A stretch of DNA of 64,000 nucleotides from Muribaculaceae bacterium Isolate-104 (HZI) (GCA_003762715.1 RIBJ01000040.1:1-64000); one strand, 5' to 3'; positions 17,719 through 26,882 are shown, counted from the first letter of the stretch. Program-made: numbers and translations. The notes: a model not told the origin generated them from the letters alone.

Positions 17719-18761
17719 CAGGGAAGTATTATGTCAAAATCACCGTTGTTTATAGGAGCTGAAATCCAGTCGTCAACAGTGGGAGTGTCAAAGAATATAT
17801 GAGTGTTTATGCTGAATGAGTAGGAATAGCTTTTTCCGGGCAGCCATGCGCCTGATATGCGCGCCACCGCATGCTGCACTCCGAGGTCGCCCCGCGTGTA
17901 CTCATAGTCTATATCCACAAGCAGCTCGGTAAAGGTCTGAGGAATAGCCAATATAGCGTTGTCGCCGGAGAAAAATCCTGTAGGGGTGTTGCCGAGGGCA
18001 ATGCCGCCTTCGGGTATCACAGCAACATACTCGCCCGCCGCGCCCACAGCCTCCCATTCGCCGGATGAAAAGCCGTCTGCCTTGTAAGAGGCACCGTTCC
18101 AGTTGCCCCTGTCTGCTATACCGGAAACCTTCAGCGACAATATATTAATGCCGCGCAGCCCGTCATCAGGCTTGCCGTCTGCGCCGAGATAGCGGTCGTC
18201 AGTCTTACCGAAAAAATTCACTCTACAGAGAAGGTGTCGAAATTTCAGGTCAACAAAAGCAGGGACTTCCTCGTCGGAAAGCACCATTTTACGGTCGGAT
18301 GCCGCCATAAGGTCGGTGCCGTCTGCCACAAATCCGGTTACCGACAGCGACGATGTGGCACCATTGCCGACATTGAAGTGAGCCGACGAGCCGTCCGCAA
18401 GGTCTGCGGGGTACAATGCTCTGAAATCGTAAGTGAAACCGGGCATCCAATACTCCTCCTTGTCGTAGGTCCAGCCATCTTCAGTGCGTGTCACTTCCCT
18501 GCCGTCGAAAACCTGCACTACTCCGGCTTTGGTAGGGTCGTAAAACACACCCCACACCCGGAAAGCAGTGCCGGGTTTCTCAAAAACGGCATTTGACGCG
18601 GCAGCCCTTGAGTCTGCCGACACCGCCTTGAATGTAACCGGATTTTTTTTATTTACCGGGTCCGGCTCATCCACATGCGTGGACGAGCAGCCGCCGACCG
18701 CTGTCAGCAGCACGACAGCAGTCCACACGGCAATGTGCCGGATGTAGCGATACCGGTTCAT
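17718..18761 (-). CDS. fimbrillin family protein (second of three)
   Basis: This 347-residue lipoprotein (lipobox Cys25, 'TAVGGC') is a Mfa-like fimbrillin. The SRA motif at Arg52/Ala53 is a plausible site for proteolytic removal of the N-terminal strand. The family signature 'DLKFRHLLCRVNF' is present near the middle, and 'EEYWMPGFTYDFRALYP' matches the conserved 'W..G..YDF.A.YP' region of this family. The C-terminal 'PTVDDWISAPINNGDFDIILP' is a typical fimbrillin tail. It sits 3 bp after the first fimbrillin and overlaps the third by one base. Confidence 0.88.
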   Translation of the reverse strand: MNRYRYIRHIAVWTAVVLLTAVGGCSSTHVDEPDPVNKKNPVTFKAVSADSRAAASNAVFEKPGTAFRVWGVFYDPTKAGVVQVFDGREVTRTEDGWTYDKEEYWMPGFTYDFRALYPADLADGSSAHFNVGNGATSSLSVTGFVADGTDLMAASDRKMVLSDEEVPAFVDLKFRHLLCRVNFFGKTDDRYLGADGKPDDGLRGINILSLKVSGIADRGNWNGASYKADGFSSGEWEAVGAAGEYVAVIPEGGIALGNTPTGFFSGDNAILAIPQTFTELLVDIDYEYTRGDLGVQHAVARISGAWLPGKSYSYSFSINTHIFFDTPTVDDWISAPINNGDFDIILP

Positions 18762-18764
18762 GCG

Positions 18765-19838
18765 TCAGTTTTTGAAAGACTGGTCAAATGTAAAGTTGGC
18801 ATTGCCTGCACCGGGCACCCAGCCGTCATCGGCAGCACCTTCGTCAGGTACAATAGAAGCAGTGAAGCGTATGGGGTCCATGCCGGTAGCGCTGCCGGAA
18901 AGGGTTATCACGTTGTTTATGCTCTGCCCTTTTATCCAGTTTGGCTGCCATGTCGCGGTTATGTGGCTGCCCATCACGTCCATAAGGTTGCCGTTTGTGT
19001 CGGGCGCCTGGATGTCAAAGTCAAATTCTATGCGCACATTGGCGTACTGGTACTGGAAAGGTATCATGAAAACGGCATCGGTAGACACATCTGTGCGCGC
19101 GGGTCCGCCGGCACCCGGTTTCTGAAGCACGCCGTCCGCGCTTGACAGGGTCAGGGGCATAGATGGCGACTCGGGGTTGCGCTCTGGCTCCTGCCATGCT
19201 TCAGTGCTGCCGAGAAATGTACCCACGTTGCGGTAGTTGGAAATCTGCAAATTGCTGATTTTCACAGTGTAGTTTTCGCCGGGAATAAGGCTTTTGAATG
19301 TAAATTTCAGACGTGTGAGAATGTGCTTGAAAGCAAACGCCACCGGGCTTGAGGTGCCTCCGGCAGTGGTTGACGGACGGCTCTGCTCCTTTGACGAAGC
19401 AAACACGAGGTCATGTGAGGCATGATCCTGGTTTATAGTGTAGTTCACAAGGTTGAGCACTCTGCCGTTCAGGTTGGCGTTGCCTGTGATGCCTGTCTGG
19501 ACCTGAGTGTTCTCGCAGCTGTACGCATAAAAGTCATAGGTGCCCTGCGGGTTCCAGTAACGGTCGTTTGTATAGGTCCAGTTGCCGTCGGCATTTTTTG
19601 TCACACGGTCGCCCATGAACACCTGCACTGGCTGCGAGGATGTCGACACCACATAAGTGCCGTAGACAAAGAAATTGTTGAAATTGCTATTGTCGAGCGC
19701 CCGCGAGTTTTTATACATGTGAGTATTGAAGCCTATTCTGGCAGCTTCGCTTTTGCTCACATCGTCAATAACCTCGGAGCTTGAACATCCTGCTGTCGCG
19801 ATGCACAGCGCCGGCAGAACATAGCGTATTAGTTTCAT
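18765..19838 (-). CDS. fimbrillin family protein (first of three)
   Basis: This is a 357-residue Mfa-like fimbrillin with lipobox Cys18 ('IATAGC') and an SRA motif at Arg46/Ala47, a position comparable to the Arg-gingipain site of FimA-type subunits. The conserved segments 'YWNPQGTYDFYAYS' and 'FAFKHILTRLKFTFKS' identify the family. As the first fimbrillin after the anchor-like genes it could be the main shaft subunit, but order alone does not prove which of the three forms the shaft. Confidence 0.88.
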   Translation of the reverse strand: MKLIRYVLPALCIATAGCSSSEVIDDVSKSEAARIGFNTHMYKNSRALDNSNFNNFFVYGTYVVSTSSQPVQVFMGDRVTKNADGNWTYTNDRYWNPQGTYDFYAYSCENTQVQTGITGNANLNGRVLNLVNYTINQDHASHDLVFASSKEQSRPSTTAGGTSSPVAFAFKHILTRLKFTFKSLIPGENYTVKISNLQISNYRNVGTFLGSTEAWQEPERNPESPSMPLTLSSADGVLQKPGAGGPARTDVSTDAVFMIPFQYQYANVRIEFDFDIQAPDTNGNLMDVMGSHITATWQPNWIKGQSINNVITLSGSATGMDPIRFTASIVPDEGAADDGWVPGAGNANFTFDQSFKN

Positions 19839-19871
19839 CTGTATATCTGTTATTCGTTTATTATAATCATA

Positions 19872-20897
19872 TCATTGTACTTCTATGGAGGGCAGTTCCA
19901 CGTCAACCCACTCGCCCCAGTCATCGACAGTGACATCGAAGCCGGAATCCACCTGATGGTCTTCGTCTATCAGGTAAAGCCCGCGCATGGTAAGTACTCC
20001 GCCACGCGGCTGACGGCGCACCTGGGTAGTGACATCCTGGCTGAATGTCTTTATGGAGCCGTCTGAACACAGCACCTCAAGGTTGAGCATGAAATCCAGC
20101 GACGGATCCACCTCGCTGCCTTCGCGCCCGTAATGGTCGCCGGGGAAGGAGGGCACGCCGAATGTCTTTACCACCGCGAGCACTCCCCATGAAGTCACCT
20201 CGCAGTCAAACAGCACGGTAGCAGACTCCGGAGCTGTAGCTCCGTTGTGGAGATAAACTTTTTCAGCCATGCCGGCGAGAGCTCCGCGAGCCAGGCGCAC
20301 AAACTCCACCCCTTCGTCAAACACATAGCGTATCACATAGGTGTACACCAGCGGATGCATGGTCACAGCCATTGGTGTCGTAGCATGAACCGAAGGCTCA
20401 GGCACCTCGTTAATATATGCCCCGTACAGAACATCAGGGGGGCTTACTGTTCTTTCCCCTACATGCATCGGCTCAAGTGTAGAGCGTGAGCGGGTGGTTG
20501 TGGTGGCAGACACCTGCGGCAGCGATGCCGACTCCTCTATCACCACATACTCCGTGTCGTTATTGTAAAATAGTATGTCCGACTGCCCCGCGCCGAGGTC
20601 AGCCTCGCCGCCGTCTCTTCCAAGGAAATAGAGCGACGGCAGCGAATCGTTTTCGGGATACACAACCATGCTCACCGACTCGGGGAGTCCGGGTCGCAGT
20701 TCGTCATAGGAGCTGCCGCAGTCTTCGGCGTTCCAGCCGCCAAGCAGACCTTCGCCATAATCGCGCTCCCACTCCCGCTCATAGTCCAGAGTAATGGCGG
20801 AACGGCGGTAGTGGTCATAGCACAGCTCCTCGCGGCATGAGGACGCAGCCACCGCCACAAGGGCACACATTATTATATAATAGTAACGTCGAATCAT
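19872..20897 (-). CDS. DUF5119 lipoprotein, probable pilus anchor or assembly protein
   Basis: This 341-residue lipoprotein has lipobox Cys21 ('AVAASSC') followed by 'REELCYDHYRRSAITLDYEW'-like sequence, the start typical of DUF5119 proteins of Bacteroidales pilus loci. The body alternates beta strands and ends in 'GFDVTVDDWGEWVDVELP', which resembles the 'V.DW' tail of Mfa2/FimB-type anchors. It overlaps the DUF3575 gene by 4 bp (ATGA) and is followed by the first fimbrillin after 33 bp. A role in anchoring the pilus is inferred from these neighbours. Confidence 0.8.
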   Translation of the reverse strand: MIRRYYYIIMCALVAVAASSCREELCYDHYRRSAITLDYEREWERDYGEGLLGGWNAEDCGSSYDELRPGLPESVSMVVYPENDSLPSLYFLGRDGGEADLGAGQSDILFYNNDTEYVVIEESASLPQVSATTTTRSRSTLEPMHVGERTVSPPDVLYGAYINEVPEPSVHATTPMAVTMHPLVYTYVIRYVFDEGVEFVRLARGALAGMAEKVYLHNGATAPESATVLFDCEVTSWGVLAVVKTFGVPSFPGDHYGREGSEVDPSLDFMLNLEVLCSDGSIKTFSQDVTTQVRRQPRGGVLTMRGLYLIDEDHQVDSGFDVTVDDWGEWVDVELPSIEVQ

Positions 20898-22147
20898 TTT
20901 GCGGCAGTTTGTTTTTTGCCGGCCTTACGCGCCCACGGGTGCCATACAAGAGCGAGCTTGACCTTAAGAGGACCGAAATAACCGGTGTCTTTTGTGCGGT
21001 GATACACATGGTGTCCGTCTACCGGCTCATAGTCCTTGTAGCGCAGATTGAGGTAACCCACACCAAGCCCTGCCTCAAAAGAGAGCTTGTCGGTCAACGG
21101 GCGCACAAAGCCGAAACTTACGCCTCCGAACACACCGTGTCCGCGGTGTCCGGTGCCGCCGTTTTCAAAGTCGTACCATGCAAAGCCGGGGAACGCACCT
21201 ATATAATAGCCCGATGCCGGAGTGGGAGACTTGAACCACCAGCGCACTTCCGGAGACACTTCCGCCACTTCAAAAGTCTTGTTCTTGCCTTTATTCTTCC
21301 ACCAGCCCATCTCATATTCGATATTGAAGCTCCACTGCGGTGAGAAATGGTACTCGATTTCAATGGAGGGTGTAAGGATGAAGTCATAAACCAGATTGGT
21401 CTTGAACGCCCATTTGCCGTAGTCGACCGGTTCGGTATCGGCGGCGACATAGACAATTTTTGTCTGCGGCTCTGCCTGAGGTGTTTCGGAGCATCCGCAG
21501 TCAACACAACCGTCAACTTTGTAGCTCCAGGCAATGTCCGAGCCAAGATTACGGTCTGCCCGCCGGGCATCAGCAAGAACTGCGGGCTGCCCTACACGAA
21601 CCAGTATATTGTTTCTAAGCAAAGGAAAAATATTGTCATGCATATAGGCATATGTCCTGCCTTTGTCAATTTTTTTCAGCCTCACAACTCTGGCATACGG
21701 GTCGCCTTTGATAATTCTGAGCACCTCATCGCGATGCTTCATATCGGGCATAGAATTTACAATGCGATACAGCTCAGCCCATCCGTCTCCGCCATCTGTG
21801 ACAATGAACGCAGAATCAGACAGCGATACATGAGACAGCAAATCTGCTTTCAGGAGTTCCGACCGATTTTGCCCGATGCCTTTGTTTATGTAGTTGCCGG
21901 CTCCGGGAGCAGAAAAGTATGTCACCTCAACGGCAACATCCTCGCCGGCAGCCCGGCGCTTTGCCACTTCGCGCACTATATCGTTGTAAGCCTTGCGGTT
22001 GGCGAGCTGCGTCATGTCCGGAGAGTTTTGACCGATTCGGTAGCCGAGGCGCATTGTGCCCGCCGGTGCTATGGTTTCATCAGGAGTGTTTGCCCGAACC
22101 GGCATAAAGGATGCCAGCACCAGCAATATATAGCAAAACTTTTTCAT
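20894..22147 (-). CDS. DUF3575 outer-membrane protein of the pilus locus
   Basis: The first gene of the pilus locus encodes a 417-residue protein with a signal peptide (residues 1-19). The N-terminal ~180 residues contain an OmpA-like or periplasmic domain ('GIGQNRSELLKADLL'). A short Cys-rich linker ('DGCVDCGCSE') follows. The C-terminal half is a DUF3575 barrel: 'WAFKTNLVYDFILTPSIEIEY' then paired amphipathic strands such as 'YYIGAFPGFAWYDF'. DUF3575 proteins usually head fimbrillin operons in Bacteroidales, where they may form the outer-membrane base. That role is inferred. Confidence 0.83.
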   Translation of the reverse strand: MKKFCYILLVLASFMPVRANTPDETIAPAGTMRLGYRIGQNSPDMTQLANRKAYNDIVREVAKRRAAGEDVAVEVTYFSAPGAGNYINKGIGQNRSELLKADLLSHVSLSDSAFIVTDGGDGWAELYRIVNSMPDMKHRDEVLRIIKGDPYARVVRLKKIDKGRTYAYMHDNIFPLLRNNILVRVGQPAVLADARRADRNLGSDIAWSYKVDGCVDCGCSETPQAEPQTKIVYVAADTEPVDYGKWAFKTNLVYDFILTPSIEIEYHFSPQWSFNIEYEMGWWKNKGKNKTFEVAEVSPEVRWWFKSPTPASGYYIGAFPGFAWYDFENGGTGHRGHGVFGGVSFGFVRPLTDKLSFEAGLGVGYLNLRYKDYEPVDGHHVYHRTKDTGYFGPLKVKLALVWHPWARKAGKKQTAAK

Positions 22148-22207
22148 CTGACGGTTTTAATCGTAACTACAGCTATCTGTCTATAGCCGCATTCAGTTGT
22201 TTGAGCG

Positions 22208-22215
22208 CAAATTTA
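22208..22215 (-). promoter_or_regulatory. candidate -7 element of the pilus operon
   Basis: On the minus strand TAAATTTGC lies about 60 bp before the DUF3575 start codon. A matching -33 TTTG is not seen at the usual distance, so the call rests on the -7 box and position only. Confidence 0.35.
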
Positions 22216-22280
22216 GCAAATAATTGTTTACTGGTGCATCTTTTGTCAATATATCGCAACAGAAAGTCACTCTCATTCAT

Positions 22281-22319
22281 AAAAACAGCGCCGCCGGAGT
22301 GTTTTTCTCCAAGCGGCGC
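22281..22319 (-). terminator. terminator of the phospho-sugar mutase gene
   Basis: On the minus strand GCGCCGC (22313-22319) pairs with GCGGCGC (22288-22294), with GGAG/CTCC extending the stem inside after a small bulge. TTTTT follows at 22281-22285. It lies about 25 bp after the stop of the mutase gene. Confidence 0.85.
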
Positions 22320-22343
22320 CGCTCTATTCTATAGCTTTATGAA

Positions 22344-24098
22344 TCAGTCTATTCCAAGGTCTTTCTTGATGATTTCAATCTTGGCGTCTGCCGCCGCTGT
22401 GGCTGCATCATAGTCTGCCGCGCACGACATGTTGCCGCGCACTTCCACATAGAACTTTATTTTGGGCTCTGTTCCGCTGGGACGAACTGAAATCTTTGTG
22501 CCGTCTTCTGTAAAGTACTGAAGCACATTGGAGGTAACGGGCATGTCGATTTTTTCAGTCTTTCCGGCTGCTACATCTGTCAGAACCAGTGTGTCATAAT
22601 CCTTTATCGTTGCCACTTTGCTGCCACCTATTGTCTTGGGAGGATTGGTCCGGTAGTTCTTCATAATCTGCTGGATCTCCTCCGCGCCTTTCTTGCCCTG
22701 GCGCACAAGAGAGATGCCTGCCTCGCGCGAGAAGCCGTACTTGATGTATATGTCCTGCAACATCTGCATGAAGTTCATGCCCTTTTCTTTTGCCCAGGCG
22801 GCTGCCTCGGCAAGGAGCGACACAGCAGAAACAGCGTCTTTGTCGCGGGCGAAATCCTCGGCAAGGAAACCGTAGCTCTCCTCACCTCCGCCAAGGTAGC
22901 GGGCGGTGCTTTCGTTGTCGCGAATCACGGCTGCAATCCACTTGAAACCGGTGTAGCAGTCAAACATGCGTATGTTGTTCTTGTCTGCTATGCTCTTGAT
23001 AGTCTCAGTGGTCACGATTGTCTTTACAATGTATTCGTTGCCGGTAAGGCGTCCCAGCTCGGCGTTGCGGGTCATAATGTAGTTGAGCAGTATCATGACA
23101 ATCTGATTGCCGTTGAGCAGCACATACTCACCTGCCGCGTTGCGGGTTACAGCGCCGATTCGGTCGGCATCGGGGTCTGACGCCATCACAAGGTCCGCGC
23201 CCACCTCTTTAGCCTTGGCGATAGCCATTGCCATTGCCGAAGGTACCTCGGGGTTTGGAGACGCCACTGTGGGGAAGTTGCCGTCTGTGATGTCCTGCTC
23301 AGGCACATGGATGATGTTTTTGAAACCATAGTTTGCGAGAGATTCAGGTATAAGGGTCACACCAGTGCCGTGGATGGGAGTGTAGACAATCTTCATATCG
23401 GCATTGCGCTGAACAGCCTCAGGACTCAGCTGCAGCCCCTTGATTGCGGCGAGGAAAGCATCGTCAACCTCTTTGCCTATGATTGTGATTTTTGACTTGT
23501 CGCCTTTGAAGCGGATTTCCTCAACGCCTTTGATACGGCTCACGTTGTCAATGATGTTGGTGTCGTGGGGAGCGATTATCTGCGCTCCGTCTGCCCAGTA
23601 TGCCTTGTAGCCGTTGTACTCCTTGGGGTTGTGGCTCGCGGTGATGTTGACGCCGCTCTGACATCCGAGGTGACGGATAGCAAAAGAGAGTTCGGGGGTG
23701 GGACGGAAACTGTCAAAAAGATACACCTTTATGCCGTTTGCAGAGAACACGTCGGCAACAATCTCCGCAAAAAGACGGCTGTTGTTGCGCACATCGTGCC
23801 CTACGGCTACAGATATTTCAGGGAGGTCTGCGAACGCTTCCTTAAGGTAGTTTGCAAGCCCCTGGGTGGCAGCGCCTACAGTATAGATATTCATTCTGTT
23901 GGAGCCTACGCCCATAATGCCGCGCAGACCGCCGGTGCCGAATTCAAGATCCTTGTAGAAAGCCTCTATAAGCTCTGTCTTGTCATCCGATTCAAACATG
24001 CGGCTGACCTCTTTACGGGTTTCCTCGTCATAACCCGCACCGAGCCACACCTGGGCTTTTGCCACTACTGCGTCAAGCAGTTCCTTGTTATTTTCCAT
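22344..24098 (-). CDS. phospho-sugar mutase (phosphoglucomutase/phosphomannomutase)
   Basis: The enzyme interconverts hexose 1- and 6-phosphates in the cytoplasm, feeding nucleotide-sugar and polysaccharide synthesis. From ATG 24098 it has 584 residues, close to PgcA-type mutases. The phosphoserine loop is 'TASHNPKEYNGYK' with Ser155, the Mg2+ loop is 'DPDADR' (308-313), the sugar-binding loop is 'GGGEESYGF', and the phosphate-binding loop near the C-terminus is 'RPSGTEPK'. An upstream in-frame ATG at 24176 would precede the likely transcription start, so I use 24098. It is monocistronic, with its own promoter and terminator. Confidence 0.94.
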   Translation of the reverse strand: MENNKELLDAVVAKAQVWLGAGYDEETRKEVSRMFESDDKTELIEAFYKDLEFGTGGLRGIMGVGSNRMNIYTVGAATQGLANYLKEAFADLPEISVAVGHDVRNNSRLFAEIVADVFSANGIKVYLFDSFRPTPELSFAIRHLGCQSGVNITASHNPKEYNGYKAYWADGAQIIAPHDTNIIDNVSRIKGVEEIRFKGDKSKITIIGKEVDDAFLAAIKGLQLSPEAVQRNADMKIVYTPIHGTGVTLIPESLANYGFKNIIHVPEQDITDGNFPTVASPNPEVPSAMAMAIAKAKEVGADLVMASDPDADRIGAVTRNAAGEYVLLNGNQIVMILLNYIMTRNAELGRLTGNEYIVKTIVTTETIKSIADKNNIRMFDCYTGFKWIAAVIRDNESTARYLGGGEESYGFLAEDFARDKDAVSAVSLLAEAAAWAKEKGMNFMQMLQDIYIKYGFSREAGISLVRQGKKGAEEIQQIMKNYRTNPPKTIGGSKVATIKDYDTLVLTDVAAGKTEKIDMPVTSNVLQYFTEDGTKISVRPSGTEPKIKFYVEVRGNMSCAADYDAATAAADAKIEIIKKDLGID

Positions 24099-24142
24099 AT
24101 AAGTAAAGTTTTTTAGAATAATGTCAGATTTATGGTATGTCA

Positions 24143-24172
24143 CAAATTTACAGCAAAATCGCGGAATATCAA
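24143..24172 (-). promoter_or_regulatory. promoter of the phospho-sugar mutase gene
   Basis: On the minus strand CTTG, 19 bases, then TAAATTTG. Both elements and spacing fit the Bacteroidetes consensus, about 45 bp before the start codon at 24098. Confidence 0.65.
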
Positions 24173-24195
24173 GCACAACTGCAAATAAAAAATGA

Positions 24196-24229
24196 CAAAA
24201 AAAGAGTCTCCGCCATTTCTGACGGAGAC
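24196..24229 (-). terminator. terminator of the ompA-family gene
   Basis: GTCTCCG (24223-24229 read on minus) pairs with CGGAGAC (24206-24212) around a 10-nt loop, followed on the minus strand by TCTTTTTTT. It lies about 60 bp after the stop codon. Confidence 0.85.
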
Positions 24230-24288
24230 CCCGGGTGTCATTTATTTAATAGTTCTTACGAGATTTCTCGTTTTTGACAGAGAGGCGC

Positions 24289-25485
24289 TTAAGGCTGAGC
24301 GAAGATTACGATACGGTTCCAGTTGTTTTCATCGTAAGGCTGAACATCGCTGCCGTTAGCCTGGATTGTGAGGCGAGAAGAATCGATGCCGTAGTTTACA
24401 AGGGCGTCAACAACTGCCTGACCGCGACGCTGAGAGAGCTCCATGTTGTAGGCTGCAGTGCCGGTGTCTTTGTCGGCGTAGCCCTGTACAACCACATTCA
24501 CGTTGGGGTTGGCTTTCATCCATTCAGCCATGTTGTAGACATTGACCATTTCTTCATCAGAAATAACAGAGCTGTCGATTTTGAAGCGTACTGTGGTGAG
24601 CATCGGAGACTGTACAACCACTTCCTGGGCAACCACTTCGGGGCACGGGAGCTGAGCTTCTGCCGCTGCAAGAGCCGCTGATGTTGTAGCGAGTTCGCCA
24701 CGGAGGCTGTTCACCTGATTGTTGAGGTTGTTGATATAGCCGAGGTATTCACAGGGATTGTATGCGCTGTACTTGCGACCGCCGATGTTGAAGAGGAAAC
24801 CACCGTAGACATTGACATTGGCTTCGATAGGATCGCCTGAGGCAACGTTGTTGAAATTGTCGCCGTAGAAGTTCACGCGGCCTTCAGCAAAGAAGTCGAC
24901 ATATTTGCACAGACGCAGACGGAGCTGGATACCGGCAGACACGGGGAGTGTCCATTCTTTGGTTTTGCGGTGACCTTCGCCGTCGGGAATCGAAGCGAGG
25001 GCGGGGTCAAATCCCCATGTATATGTGCCGCCTACACCTACGAAAGGAATGATGCTGAACACACGGTCGGCTTTGGGACCGGCGATGGAATTGAACATAT
25101 CCCACATAAGGTCCGCGTTTGCATTCACCATATTGGCGCTTGTGGTCTTGCCCCAGTCAAGGTGCATCTTGCCGTAATAGCCGGTGATACGGAAACCGAG
25201 ATAAGGACTGAACCAGTGACCGAAGCCCGCGTTGTACAAAGCTGTGATGTGGCGTTTGTCCTTGCCGTAGTTGAGATAGTGGTCGCCATAAGGAATCTGG
25301 ATACCTGCACCCAACTGAATGAACCAGTTGTCTTTCCAAGACGTGCTGTACTGTGTTTTGCACTCTACAGGAACTTCGGTGACAACAGTTTCTTCAACGA
25401 CAACCGTTTCCTGAGCTTTTGCAGTGTTTGCCGAAAGCAGCATTGCGCCGCATCCTGCGATTGCGAAAAGAAGATTCTTTTTCAT
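24289..25485 (-). CDS. OmpA-family outer-membrane protein
   Basis: This is an abundant-type porin that also links the outer membrane to peptidoglycan. The 398-residue protein has a signal peptide (1-24, cleavage after 'TAKA'), an N-terminal barrel at about residues 48-245 that starts 'WFIQLGAGIQIPYGD', a short coiled-coil linker ('NNLNNQVNSLRGELATTSA'), and a C-terminal OmpA domain (about 295-398) with 'VQGYADKDTGTAAYNMELS' and 'RRGQAVVDAL', the peptidoglycan-binding signature. It is transcribed alone with a structured leader of more than 100 nt. Confidence 0.93.
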   Translation of the reverse strand: MKKNLLFAIAGCGAMLLSANTAKAQETVVVEETVVTEVPVECKTQYSTSWKDNWFIQLGAGIQIPYGDHYLNYGKDKRHITALYNAGFGHWFSPYLGFRITGYYGKMHLDWGKTTSANMVNANADLMWDMFNSIAGPKADRVFSIIPFVGVGGTYTWGFDPALASIPDGEGHRKTKEWTLPVSAGIQLRLRLCKYVDFFAEGRVNFYGDNFNNVASGDPIEANVNVYGGFLFNIGGRKYSAYNPCEYLGYINNLNNQVNSLRGELATTSAALAAAEAQLPCPEVVAQEVVVQSPMLTTVRFKIDSSVISDEEMVNVYNMAEWMKANPNVNVVVQGYADKDTGTAAYNMELSQRRGQAVVDALVNYGIDSSRLTIQANGSDVQPYDENNWNRIVIFAQP

Positions 25486-25534
25486 TTCTCTCGTAAATTT
25501 TTAATGAAACTTTTATTTTAAATTTTATTCTCCT

Positions 25535-25579
25535 GACGTGCCACGGTGGAAAAACCTTGATAACCCGTCCGTGGGCGTC
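25535..25579 (-). promoter_or_regulatory. structured leader of the ompA-family mRNA
   Basis: GACG at 25535-25538 pairs with CGTC at 25576-25579, and CCACGG at 25541-25546 pairs with CCGTGG at 25569-25574, giving an interrupted 10-bp stem about 50-95 nt before the start codon. There is no T-run, so it is not a terminator. A regulatory RNA structure is possible. Confidence 0.4.
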
Positions 25580-25678
25580 GTTTTGATTTAATAACATAGC
25601 CTCACGTTTTTTTGTTCGAAAAGCCATAAACTTTTTTTGTTTTTACGGTATTTTACCCTCCGTTTGGAGTTTTCTGAC

Positions 25679-25686
25679 TAAATTTG
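25679..25686 (+). promoter_or_regulatory. candidate -7 element of the dxr operon
   Basis: TAAATTTGC lies 32 bp before the dxr start. The nearest upstream TTTG (25663-25666) is only 12 bp away, shorter than usual, so the assignment is tentative. Confidence 0.4.
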
Positions 25687-25718
25687 CACCTTATAAATAG
25701 AGACATACGATAGTCGCA

Positions 25719-26882
25719 ATGCAAAAAAAACATATAGCCGTAATAGGCAGCACCGGCTCCATAGGCACCCAGACGCTCGACATAGTGGCGCAGCGCCCCG
25801 ACCGCTTCGGGGTGAGCGTGCTTGCCGCCGGGAGCAATGTCAGCAAGCTCACGGAGCAGGCTCTCGCCCACCGGCCGGAGCTTGCAATCATAGCCGACGA
25901 GTCAAAACTGCCTGCCCTGAAAGAGGCGCTTGAACCCCACGGCATAGCCACAGCGGCGGGGAGCAAGGCGCTCGCGGATGCCATGGAACTTGACTCATTC
26001 TCCACCGTTGTGACCGCGACAGTGGGCTACAGCGGGCTCGAGCCGACAATTCGCGCCATTCGCGCCGGCAAGGACATAGCCCTCGCCAACAAGGAGACAC
26101 TTGTGGTGGCAGGCGAGCTGATTACAAGAATGCTCAGCACATCCACATCGTCAATACTGCCTGTCGACTCCGAACACTCCGCCATATACCAGTGTCTGGT
26201 GGGCGAAATTCCGGAAACGGTCGACAGGCTGATAATAACCGCATCGGGCGGTCCGTTCCGCACACGCTCGCCCAAAGAGCTGCAAAATGTCACGGTAGCC
26301 GACGCCCTCAACCACCCCAACTGGAACATGGGCAACAAAATAACCATCGACTCCGCCACTATGCTCAACAAAGCATTTGAAATAATAGAGGCGCGGTGGC
26401 TTTTCGGCATTCCGGCTGAGCGCATCGAGGCTGTGGTGCATCCGCAGAGCATAGTCCACTCCATGGTGCAGTTTCGTGACGGAGCGGTGAAAGCCCAGCT
26501 CGGCATTCCCGACATGCACCTGCCGATACGTTACGCTCTGGGAGATGCCACCCGCATAGACGCGCCGGAAAGACGCCTCGGCATTGCCGACTACGCCACT
26601 CTCACTTTCGAGCGCCCCGACACCGAACGGTTTCCCTGCCTGAACCTCGCGTATCGCGCTCTTGCCGAGGGCGGCACAATTGCCTGCGCCGTCAATGCCG
26701 CCAACGAGGTGGCAGTGGCGAGTTTCCTTGCCGGCGAAATAAGGTTTCTCGACATATACCGCGTAATAGAAAAAACTCTGGACACAACCTCATTCATAGC
26801 CACCCCGACTTACGACGATTATGTGGCTATAAACGCCGAGGCACGCGCAAAAGCAGCCGAAGCTATAAAAACATTAAATTAA
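25719..26882 (+). CDS. dxr: 1-deoxy-D-xylulose 5-phosphate reductoisomerase
   Basis: Dxr converts DXP to 2-C-methyl-D-erythritol 4-phosphate with NADPH, the committed step of the MEP isoprenoid pathway. The 387-residue protein has the NADPH-binding 'GSTGSIGTQTLDI' at residues 10-22, the metal/substrate segment 'PVDSEHSAIYQ' near residue 148, and 'ASGGPFR' and 'MGNKITIDSATMLNK' in the catalytic domain, all conserved. It is followed after 6 bp by rseP, and both likely share one transcript. Confidence 0.97.
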   Translation: MQKKHIAVIGSTGSIGTQTLDIVAQRPDRFGVSVLAAGSNVSKLTEQALAHRPELAIIADESKLPALKEALEPHGIATAAGSKALADAMELDSFSTVVTATVGYSGLEPTIRAIRAGKDIALANKETLVVAGELITRMLSTSTSSILPVDSEHSAIYQCLVGEIPETVDRLIITASGGPFRTRSPKELQNVTVADALNHPNWNMGNKITIDSATMLNKAFEIIEARWLFGIPAERIEAVVHPQSIVHSMVQFRDGAVKAQLGIPDMHLPIRYALGDATRIDAPERRLGIADYATLTFERPDTERFPCLNLAYRALAEGGTIACAVNAANEVAVASFLAGEIRFLDIYRVIEKTLDTTSFIATPTYDDYVAINAEARAKAAEAIKTLN

